Assembly: GCA_034370465.1 (NCBI GenBank)
Contig: JAXMLA010000141.1
Location: forward strand, 1-6,837
DNA length: 6,837 nt
Source: UBA2197 sp034370465
Lineage (GTDB): Bacteria > Desulfobacterota > Desulfuromonadia > Desulfuromonadales > UBA2197
Reading direction: 5' to 3'
Below, piece by piece: positions 1 to 4,570 of this stretch. A model generated the notes under the pieces. It was given only the letters and a program-made list of their open reading frames with translations, searched no databases and was not told the DNA's origin. The position numbers and the translations under genes were made by a program. Position 1 is the stretch's first letter. Every line of letters starts with the position of its first letter.

Positions 1-453
1 ACCAGTTTGCGGCGGAAACCCGCGCTCACGGTTAGGCATCTTTGCCCATACGTCATGTTGGGTAGCATTAGTTTTGCCAACATAATTCCACTCAGGATGC
101 TTATCTAAAAAAATAGCTTCAGCCATATACCCTGTTATTACCGTTAAACGATCAAATGTTATCTTCGCCACCTCGGCTCTTGCGACAGATAATGACCCAT
201 TGGGCACCTTCTTATTCCATTTTCTCGCAATCCCATCCTGAAGAAGTTCAAGGTTTCTCCCATTCACCCCAAGTAATACAGGCCGCCGTCCATCGGCAGT
301 AGGCGTGGCAACAGCTTCTCGCAACGTATCCCAGGCCGAGAATCCACTAATCTGATTCGCCCCCAAAGGGAGATAAGCCGCTTCCAAACTTTGCCCGAAG
401 AAAACACACCACAGGAGGGCGATGATGAAGCCTTGTACTGCACTTATATTCAT
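1..453 (-). CDS. Secreted protein of unknown function, C-terminus cut by window edge
   Basis: An open frame of 151 codons runs from ATG at 453 to the left edge without a stop, so the gene is partial. The N-terminus has a classical Sec signal peptide: a hydrophobic core at about residues 8-20 (GFIIALLWCVFFG), then Q-S-L-E-A with probable cleavage after Ala25. The mature part starts AYLPLG. It holds a short segment DGRRPVLLGVNGRN and a polar, aromatic segment HPEWNYVGKTNATQHDVW near the visible end. I do not recognise the family. A strong Shine-Dalgarno (GGAGG, 7-nt spacing) precedes the start. The start codon overlaps the stop of the upstream lipoprotein gene in a TGATG arrangement, so translation is probably coupled and the two products likely act together outside the inner membrane. 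The gene is AT-richer than the permease gene at the right end of the window. Confidence 0.8.
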   Translation of the reverse strand, partial: MNISAVQGFIIALLWCVFFGQSLEAAYLPLGANQISGFSAWDTLREAVATPTADGRRPVLLGVNGRNLELLQDGIARKWNKKVPNGSLSVARAEVAKITFDRLTVITGYMAEAIFLDKHPEWNYVGKTNATQHDVWAKMPNRERGFPPQTG

Positions 454-1262
454 CAAAAGTCCTCCAAGCTTCTCCGGGTCACTGATGGATTGGTAAGCTG
501 CTTTGCCACAGTCGCCTTCTCATCATTGTCGAACTTTTTCATAATTTCAATTACGCAATACGAATAAAGAGCAGCAACCGAAGACTCGAGCAGATTCGGT
601 TCAATGACTCGAAGATGTACAAGAGCCGACTCGGCGCCACCTTTCTTTTTTTCTCGTAGATCTCTCAGCGCTTTCTCCGCCTGCTTTGCCGCCCAATGGT
701 TGTACCTTTGGAGACGTATTTGCTCCAGTCGGCGCAACACTTCTTTCTGTTTGAGAGACAACTCCTCAGCTTCCTTTATCGTGGGGAGAGAATCAGATAA
801 CGGGTACAGCATAACCACTGATTCAGCGTCCCGAGCCAGCTCATAACCTTCCCGATATGTAGATGATTTCAAGGCTCTCGTATGAAGGGCGGAAACCTCC
901 ATCTTCACCTTGGCCCGCAGGAGAGATAACAGATTTCCCTCAATTTCAGCAATCTTGAGAAGTTCTTGTTCCGATATTTGGGCAGAGGAACCAATCACTT
1001 CTATTTTAATCAAAGCGTTCGCTATGTCTTGTGCTGAGCTATCGTCCTTAAGCCCCGACACAATTATCATCGCCTCGTCATAGGCAGAAGGTTTTTTCTC
1101 CTCCTGATTCTCCCCTGACTGGCTAACATCGTCTTGCACGTTGTCGGTTTGCGATTTAATAAAAGCTACTTCAGGGGCAGGTGAAAAAACTTTTGCTGTT
1201 TGACACCCATACAGCAATCCGGCTAGCACTGTTAGCATCAAGAATTTCATCGATAGACGCAT
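453..1262 (-). CDS. Helical lipoprotein of unknown function
   Basis: The product is 269 aa from the ATG at 1262. The frame is open back to an ATG at 1310, but 1262 is preferred: AAGGAG lies 9 nt before it, and it puts a short type II signal peptide at the very N-terminus. Arg2 and Lys6 are followed by a hydrophobic core, then the lipobox L17-Y18-G19-C20. Cys20 would be lipidated; Gln at +2 suggests sorting to the outer membrane. A polar, acidic, low-complexity linker follows (about residues 21-59, rich in Q, D, E, S), and the rest is mostly alpha-helical. Residues 163-207 are rich in E/K/R/L/Q and could form a coiled coil or long helical hairpin. I recognise no catalytic motif or family. It ends by overlapping the start of the next secreted gene by one base and follows the zinc-ribbon gene by 70 nt. 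A periplasmic scaffold or partner of the downstream secreted protein is an inference from coupling only. Confidence 0.82.
   Translation of the reverse strand: MRLSMKFLMLTVLAGLLYGCQTAKVFSPAPEVAFIKSQTDNVQDDVSQSGENQEEKKPSAYDEAMIIVSGLKDDSSAQDIANALIKIEVIGSSAQISEQELLKIAEIEGNLLSLLRAKVKMEVSALHTRALKSSTYREGYELARDAESVVMLYPLSDSLPTIKEAEELSLKQKEVLRRLEQIRLQRYNHWAAKQAEKALRDLREKKKGGAESALVHLRVIEPNLLESSVAALYSYCVIEIMKKFDNDEKATVAKQLTNPSVTRRSLEDF
461..465 (-). promoter_or_regulatory. Shine-Dalgarno of the secreted-protein gene
   Basis: GGAGG on the minus strand lies 7 nt before the ATG at 453, inside the last codons of the upstream lipoprotein gene. It supports this start and re-initiation across the TGATG stop/start overlap. 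Confidence 0.75.
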
Positions 1263-1271
1263 TTGTTGAAT

Positions 1272-1277
1272 CTCCTT
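1272..1277 (-). promoter_or_regulatory. Shine-Dalgarno deciding the lipoprotein start
   Basis: AAGGAG on the minus strand sits 9 nt before the ATG at 1262. It falls inside the longer open frame that begins at 1310, so the first 16 codons of that frame are most likely untranslated leader. Confidence 0.7.
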
Positions 1278-1332
1278 TTTAATGACATCAGTATTCATGC
1301 TCAATATCACAACCGGAATGACGCCCCCAACA

Positions 1333-1608
1333 TCAACTCCTTAGCGACGCCCCGCAATTCGGACAAAAAGCCGGCGACCCCTCATAATACTTCCCACAGC
1401 TAACGCACATCGTCGGCTTATCGACGACTGAAACCTCAAAAGGCTTCCTCGGCCGAACAAACAGCCAGAGCGGCAGGAAGACGATCAAGATAATCCACGT
1501 CCCCAAAAGCCAGAGGAAGGCAACGCCATTACTTTTGCCTCTCGACCTGGCATCAGAAAAGACCCAGAGCCCGACAAAAAAGGCAATCAACGCACCTATA
1601 ATTTCCAT
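1333..1608 (-). CDS. Small two-TM membrane protein with C-terminal zinc ribbon
   Basis: The product is 91 aa. Residues 2-19 form one hydrophobic segment and residues 29-51 a second, longer one, joined by a short basic loop (DARSRGKSNG). The basic stretch RPRKP after the second segment suggests that the tail is cytoplasmic. The tail carries C68-x2-C71-x10-C82-x2-C85 with the knuckles CVSCG and CPNCG, a typical four-cysteine zinc ribbon. Such ribbons bind zinc structurally and often mediate protein or nucleic-acid contacts; no enzyme activity is implied. The start at 1608 has a GGG-type ribosome site 7 nt upstream. The gene lies 37 nt downstream of the WYL regulator on the same strand and 70 nt before the lipoprotein gene, so co-transcription is likely. 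The exact function is unknown. Confidence 0.82.
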   Translation of the reverse strand: MEIIGALIAFFVGLWVFSDARSRGKSNGVAFLWLLGTWIILIVFLPLWLFVRPRKPFEVSVVDKPTMCVSCGKYYEGSPAFCPNCGASLRS

Positions 1609-1628
1609 TTTGATACCCTTTCGTGCAC

Positions 1629-1642
1629 TTCAATGTATTGAA
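1629..1642. repeat. Perfect 6-bp-arm palindrome (TTCAAT-GT-ATTGAA)
   Basis: This 14-bp symmetric sequence fills part of the 37-bp gap between the WYL regulator's stop and the zinc-ribbon gene's start. The 2-nt centre is too tight for an RNA hairpin and there is no U-tract, so it is not a terminator. A dimeric protein operator is possible but unproven. Confidence 0.35.
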
Positions 1643-1645
1643 ATC

Positions 1646-2551
1646 TCAACATCCAACCCGCTCCACATACCCGCGCAACTCCCGCTCCATCTCCTCCTGC
1701 AACCCCTCCGGACTGATAATGCGGATATGCGGAATCCAGTAACGGACGATCGGTAACACCTGATTCACATGCCCAACCTTGGCCGAGACGATAAGGCCGC
1801 CATCTTCCAACTCCTTTTCGATGACCTGATTGGCAATCAGCTTGCGGCGCTTGAAGTAGCCGGCAACCTCGCGGGCAACTTTGAAGACAATCTCCTTCTT
1901 CTCATCACTCAACCAGATACCATCCTCCTCTTTCAACTTCCGCTCGATCTCCAGATCGGGGGCAAAGTGAGAGTCGAGCAGGCACAGCTGTCCGATCTTG
2001 GCGAAGGCGAAAGACTTGAGCTTGTCGCCGTCACGGGCGACGAGATACCAGATGCCCTTGTGATTGATCAGCTTGAAGGGGGCAAAGTCACGGTAAGATT
2101 TGAGCCCTTCGTCCTTTTTGTAATCGAAGGAGAGATGACGCCGCGCAACGATGGCCTGTTCCATTTGGCGAAAAAGTTCTTCCTTGCCGGCGAGATTCTC
2201 GTAGTTGTGCCCCTTGACCAGCAGCGCCGACTGAATACGGCTATCAAAAATATCACGGAGGAAATCGTCGGAGAGCATCGGAAAGAGGCCGCGCACACCG
2301 GCCAGGCCGGCGAAGCGCTCGATGTCGCGGGTATTGAGTTTGCCGAGAAAGGCGGGATCGAGATGGTAGCGTCCGTCGTTCTTTTGCAGGGGGAGATAAG
2401 CGAAGCGCACGTTGAGATCGCGCTGGATGGTGCGCAGATTAACACCGAATTCATCGGCCAGCGCCAGAGGATCGAGCTTCTCGCCCTGGTTCAGCTTGAC
2501 CAGTATCTGCGCCAGTCGATAAACCAGCGTGTCGTGATTTCCGTTCGTCAT
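1646..2551 (-). CDS. WYL-domain transcriptional regulator (YafY/PafC-type)
   Basis: The product is 301 aa, the usual size for HTH-WYL regulators. The start at 2551 is chosen because AAGGA lies 7 nt upstream and the HTH then begins near the N-terminus; the frame is open to an ATG at 2803, but that extension is low-complexity and crosses a terminator-like hairpin. Residues about 10-47 form a winged helix-turn-helix (LADEFGVNLRTIQRDLN, with TIQRDL in the recognition helix). The WYL domain spans about 135-200: SFDYKK begins it, the W168-Y169-L170 triad lies in GIWYLVARDGD, and SFAFAKI follows. A WCX-type C-terminal domain (about 216-295) ends the protein. WYL domains sense ligands, probably nucleotides or nucleic acid, and members regulate DNA-damage, stress or phage-defence genes; which applies here cannot be read from sequence. 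It leads a minus-strand gene cluster and may control it and itself. Confidence 0.9.
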   Translation of the reverse strand: MTNGNHDTLVYRLAQILVKLNQGEKLDPLALADEFGVNLRTIQRDLNVRFAYLPLQKNDGRYHLDPAFLGKLNTRDIERFAGLAGVRGLFPMLSDDFLRDIFDSRIQSALLVKGHNYENLAGKEELFRQMEQAIVARRHLSFDYKKDEGLKSYRDFAPFKLINHKGIWYLVARDGDKLKSFAFAKIGQLCLLDSHFAPDLEIERKLKEEDGIWLSDEKKEIVFKVAREVAGYFKRRKLIANQVIEKELEDGGLIVSAKVGHVNQVLPIVRYWIPHIRIISPEGLQEEMERELRGYVERVGC

Positions 2552-2558
2552 CTCTGCA

Positions 2559-2563
2559 TCCTT
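2559..2563 (-). promoter_or_regulatory. Shine-Dalgarno deciding the WYL regulator start
   Basis: AAGGA on the minus strand lies 7 nt before the ATG at 2551 and supports the 301-aa rather than the 385-aa product. Confidence 0.6.
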
Positions 2564-2593
2564 GTTCTTGGTCTCACCATGCGATTCACCTGA

Positions 2594-2632
2594 AAAGCGG
2601 ATTTTTCTGAAAGCGCTGCCAGTATCCGCTTT
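2594..2632. repeat. 9-bp inverted repeat in the WYL regulator leader
   Basis: AAAGCGGAT (2594-2602) and ATCCGCTTT (2624-2632) are perfect inverted copies. Their centres are 30 bp apart, about three helical turns, and they lie 43-81 nt before the regulator start. This could be a two-site operator for autoregulation or the base of an RNA stem-loop in the leader. Confidence 0.45.
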
Positions 2633-2721
2633 GTCTATGACAGGTGGTGTCGTTTTATTTTTGGCATCCAAATATATTTGTACGTAAAGTTGAATCTTCC
2701 CCCCCCCTCGCGCCCGCGGAC

Positions 2722-2756
2722 AAAAAACGCCGCCTTGGTCGATACCAGGACGGCGT
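2722..2756 (-). terminator. Rho-independent terminator, minus strand
   Basis: On the minus strand, 13-nt arms (2756-2744 and 2739-2727) pair with one U-G wobble and one C-A mismatch around the tetraloop AUCG. The lower half of the stem is GC-rich (ACGCCG with CGGCGU). A run of six T (2727-2722) follows directly. On the plus strand no U-tract follows, so it would act on minus transcripts only. No gene that it would terminate is visible upstream; it may end a small RNA, act as an attenuator in the WYL leader, or be a relic of a lost gene. Confidence 0.55.
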
Positions 2757-2827
2757 GAAAATGTACGCAAACAGTGCCAGCCCCCGACGAGCACCCCCTT
2801 CAATGGCCGGCATTAGAGCGGATTCGT

Positions 2828-2863
2828 AAAACAAAGTCAATGGCCGGAGACCAGCCTTTGACT
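2828..2863 (-). terminator. Second terminator-like hairpin, minus strand
   Basis: On the minus strand AGTCAA, an A-A mismatch, then GGCTGG pair with CCGGCC and TTGACT around a 3-nt loop (UCU), with one U-G wobble. The T-rich tract TTGTTTT follows (2834-2828). The same DNA on the plus strand pairs less well and has no U-tract. As with the hairpin at 2722-2756, no upstream minus-strand gene is visible. Confidence 0.45.
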
Positions 2864-2914
2864 CTGGAAATTTGTGCAAAACTCTAAAAGCAGGTAAAGT
2901 CCGGTAGCGAAGAT

Positions 2915-2944
2915 GTCGGGTTACGCTACGCTAACCCGACCTAC
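2915..2944 (-). repeat. Left REP hairpin with GTAG foot
   Basis: Perfect 9-bp arms GTCGGGTTA (2915-2923) and TAACCCGAC (2932-2940) flank an 8-nt loop, followed by CTAC. Read on the minus strand the unit begins GTAG then the hairpin, the arrangement known for REP sequences recognised by RAYT transposases. The 30-bp unit recurs at 3521-3550 with a single base change (A2928 versus G3534). Confidence 0.85.
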
Positions 2945-2977
2945 GTCTCTCTCCGCACCCAATTCAAGGCCTCCCCA

Positions 2978-3514
2978 ATGAAATACCGACGCGCCTTCAT
3001 CCCCGGCGGATCATACTTCTTCACCGTTGTCACCGAGCGGCGTCGCCCCCTCCTGACAACACCCACAGCCATCGACCTACTCCGCAACGCCTTCCGAACC
3101 GTCCAAACAGCCCGCCCCTTCACCATCGACGCCATCGTTATCCTCCCCGATCACCTCCATTGCATCTGGACCCTCCCCCCGGAAGACGTCGACTTCTCCA
3201 CCCGCTGGCGTCTGATCAAGACCTGGTTTACCAAACATTACGAGCCGGCGTTACGGCCGACTCCTCACTCTGCCCGCACGGTCAAGGGAGCGCAGATGCT
3301 CTGGCAGCAACGTTTCTGGGAACATGCCTTGCGGGACGAAGCCGATTTCTCTCGGCACATCGATTATATTCATTACAATCCGGTCAAGCACGGCTTGGTT
3401 GGCGACGTCGGCGACTGGGTGCATTCGAGTTTTCACCGCTATGTCGAGAAAGGGTTTTATCCGACGGATTGGGGCGGAACGGGGATTGATTTTGCGGATA
3501 TCGGGCAGGAGTGA
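2978..3514 (+). CDS. REP-associated tyrosine transposase (RAYT, Y1/HUH family)
   Basis: The product is 178 aa, a full-length RAYT. The N-terminus has the usual PGGSYFFTVVTERR strand. The HUH metal-binding motif is H59-L60-H61 in PDHLHCIW. The segment around residues 109-120 (WQQRFWEHALRD) and the helix DYIHYNPVKHGLV (129-141) are hallmarks of the family; Tyr130 is the likely nucleophile that cleaves single-stranded DNA and forms a 5'-phosphotyrosine link, with Tyr133 the alternative. Family members bind REP hairpins and a GTAG tetranucleotide, and both flanking hairpins here carry GTAG on the minus strand. No strong Shine-Dalgarno is seen before the ATG (only AAGG about 9 nt upstream), so expression may be low. 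The gene looks intact, with no frameshift or missing catalytic residue. Confidence 0.92.
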   Translation: MKYRRAFIPGGSYFFTVVTERRRPLLTTPTAIDLLRNAFRTVQTARPFTIDAIVILPDHLHCIWTLPPEDVDFSTRWRLIKTWFTKHYEPALRPTPHSARTVKGAQMLWQQRFWEHALRDEADFSRHIDYIHYNPVKHGLVGDVGDWVHSSFHRYVEKGFYPTDWGGTGIDFADIGQE

Positions 3515-3520
3515 CACTGT

Positions 3521-3550
3521 GTCGGGTTACGCTGCGCTAACCCGACCTAC
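3521..3550 (-). repeat. Right REP hairpin with GTAG foot
   Basis: GTCGGGTTA (3521-3529) and TAACCCGAC (3538-3546) form a perfect 9-bp stem with an 8-nt loop, followed by CTAC (GTAG on the minus strand). It starts 6 nt after the transposase stop codon and could also act as a 3' barrier for that mRNA. Confidence 0.85.
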
Positions 3551-3584
3551 TAACTAACCCGACCTACTAACTAACCCGACCTAC
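3538..3584. repeat. 17-bp tandem repeat of REP half-sites (about 2.8 copies)
   Basis: The unit TAACCCGACCTACTAAC occurs at 3538-3554 and 3555-3571, with the first 13 bases again at 3572-3584; the copies are identical. Each contains one stem arm plus the CTAC foot but lacks its partner arm. The first copy overlaps the right REP hairpin, so its single left arm (3521-3529) could pair with any of three downstream arms. Confidence 0.85.
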
Positions 3585-3612
3585 AATACTGATTTATTTC
3601 ATCAGCACGCCT

Positions 3613-3642
3613 GCTACATAGAAAAAAATGAGCTGCTATACT
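3613..3642 (+). promoter_or_regulatory. Possible promoter of the outer membrane protein gene
   Basis: TATACT (3637-3642) matches five of six bases of a sigma-70 -10 box. GCTACA (3613-3618), at 18-bp spacing, is a poor -35 box. It would give a leader of about 105 nt containing two small hairpins. The match is weak overall. Confidence 0.3.
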
Positions 3643-3658
3643 ATTCTTGTACTGTGAG

Positions 3659-3714
3659 CCGTCTTCCATAAATACAGACGGATCGCAGAAAGCATCGACG
3701 GGAATAATCCCTCG
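3659..3714 (+). other. Two small hairpins in the 5' leader of the barrel-protein gene
   Basis: CCGTCT (3659-3664) pairs with AGACGG (3676-3681) across an 11-nt loop. CGA-c-GGG (3696-3702) pairs with CCC-TCG (3709-3714) around the loop AATAAT with one bulged C. They match no riboswitch class I recognise. Confidence 0.35.
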
Positions 3715-3740
3715 GCAGCGATAAACAATTTTAATAACTC

Positions 3741-3745
3741 GGAGG
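3741..3745 (+). promoter_or_regulatory. Shine-Dalgarno of the barrel-protein gene
   Basis: GGAGG lies 8 nt before the ATG at 3754, a strong site that fixes this start. Confidence 0.8.
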
Positions 3746-3753
3746 TATTTCAC

Positions 3754-4350
3754 ATGCCCAGAATCAGTCTATTGTTCCTTCTGTTGTTATTTCTCATGCC
3801 GATGAGCGCCTATTCAGCAGTCGGTGTTTCTCTGGAACTTGGTGGCGGGAGTGGGAATTTTGATGAAAACGCGATTATTTTTGATACCGACGTCGATACC
3901 GGCTATGCCAATATCGGCTTTGTCTACGATTCAAATCCTTATGCCGAATATGGGAATTTTTCTTATCGTCTCAACATTGCCCTGGAAAGTCATGATTATA
4001 AGGATCGTGGAGTCACATTGGAAACCGGGGCGCTGGTCTTCGACAACATCTTTGCTTTCATCCTGACGAAATCGGATACAGCAACCTTCTGGATTGGTCC
4101 GCAAATCCGGGTCGGCTTCATGAGTGGCGAAACAGATGATTTTGATCCTCTGGAAGTGGACGGTGCGATGTTTGGTCTCGGGGCGGTCGTCGGGACCAAC
4201 ATCAGAACAGCAAGTAACGTCGGAATGAGTCTCTCGGCCGGGGTAAGAAGGACCGCTCTGACAGGCGAAATGTCTGAGGGTTGGTTTTCAGACGATTTCA
4301 CCGGAGACACGAACGAAGCCTTTGTGAATCTGGCCCTGCTTTTTAATTAA
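3754..4350 (+). CDS. Small outer membrane beta-barrel protein, function unknown
   Basis: The product is 198 aa. A Sec signal peptide fills residues 1-22: Arg3, then a Leu/Phe-rich core, and SAYSA before probable cleavage, with the mature protein starting VGVSLELGGG. The mature part is glycine- and aromatic-rich with alternating polar/hydrophobic stretches, such as GYANIGFVYDSN, FSYRLNIALESHDY and TFWIGPQIRVGFMSG, and acidic turn regions (DENAIIFDTDVD, ETDDFDPLEVD). This pattern and length fit an 8-stranded barrel of the OmpA/OmpX/porin-like superfamily. It ends LALLFN, with the aromatic residue next to last rather than last as is usual for barrel assembly. No cysteines or enzyme motifs are seen, and I cannot name the family. 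A 220-bp gap separates it from the phosphate permease on the same strand; no clear terminator lies between them. Confidence 0.82.
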   Translation: MPRISLLFLLLLFLMPMSAYSAVGVSLELGGGSGNFDENAIIFDTDVDTGYANIGFVYDSNPYAEYGNFSYRLNIALESHDYKDRGVTLETGALVFDNIFAFILTKSDTATFWIGPQIRVGFMSGETDDFDPLEVDGAMFGLGAVVGTNIRTASNVGMSLSAGVRRTALTGEMSEGWFSDDFTGDTNEAFVNLALLFN

Positions 4351-4455
4351 AACGTCGCGGCCGACTCCTGCGACCCGGTCTCAACCTCTCTTTACTGAGA
4401 GCATCATCTTCTGCCGCCCGACATTCGTCACCACCCCTGCGCGCAGACAATCCCC

Positions 4456-4485
4456 TTGACCTTTGTTTCGGTTTTGCGCTAACAC
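4456..4485 (+). promoter_or_regulatory. Possible promoter of the phosphate permease
   Basis: TTGACC (4456-4461) is a good -35 box, but at 18-bp spacing the -10 candidate TAACAC (4480-4485) is poor. No Pho-box direct repeat is visible in the 220-bp gap upstream of the permease. Confidence 0.22.
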
Positions 4486-4570
4486 CATCGCCATAATTCT
4501 CTTTGGAACATTACCGCATCATCACCGGCCTCTTAAGTCCGGGCACAGAGTCGGAAAGGACCTTCGCAGC

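Larger units (their letters stand above)
2552..2914. other. Intergenic region without a convincing gene
   Basis: This divergent gap lies between the WYL regulator (minus) and the REP/RAYT element (plus). It holds a spaced 9-bp inverted repeat, the 12-bp AT palindrome CAAATATATTTG at 2669-2680, a nine-C run at 2699-2707, two minus-strand terminator-like hairpins, and an 11-bp direct repeat TCAATGGCCGG at 2800-2810 and 2837-2847. The promoter of the WYL gene should lie here, but I could not find convincing -35/-10 boxes at a proper spacing. Short open frames cross the region but lack ribosome sites and span the hairpins. Confidence 0.6.
2915..3584. mobile_element. RAYT gene bracketed by REP hairpins (REPtron-like unit)
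   Basis: A single IS200-like transposase gene lies between two near-identical REP units, with only 33 bp before its start and 6 bp after its stop. Both flanking units have the same orientation. This is the domesticated RAYT/REP organisation: such transposases rarely mobilise themselves but are linked to spread of REP hairpins. The exact outer edges are uncertain. Confidence 0.75.

Noticed and set aside
1309..1333. Eight-codon minus-strand open frame starting at the zinc-ribbon stop (TGATG), near AAGGAG
   Set aside because: The Shine-Dalgarno is only 3 nt from the ATG, which is too close, and the peptide is too short to support.
1769..2593. 274-codon open frame on the plus strand, antisense to the WYL regulator
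   Set aside because: It overlaps a clear WYL-domain gene almost completely and has no recognisable domain or ribosome site; a frame shadow.
2552..2803. 84-codon N-terminal extension of the WYL regulator
   Set aside because: It is low-complexity, crosses a terminator-like hairpin and a nine-G run, and a good Shine-Dalgarno supports the start at 2551.
2655..2879. 74-codon minus-strand open frame across the intergenic hairpins
   Set aside because: No ribosome site, and it spans both terminator-like hairpins; it shows no known family and is probably chance.
3571..3753. 60-codon minus-strand open frame in the barrel-protein leader
   Set aside because: It runs antisense to the leader and its strong Shine-Dalgarno and ends inside the REP repeats; no ribosome site of its own.
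4386..4401. CTCTC-TTTACT-GAGAG hairpin as terminator of the barrel-protein gene
   Set aside because: Only five pairs and no following U-tract.
4463..4570. 36-codon N-terminal extension of the phosphate permease
   Set aside because: It is basic and unlike PiT proteins, and the ATG at 4571 has a ribosome site and starts the first membrane segment.
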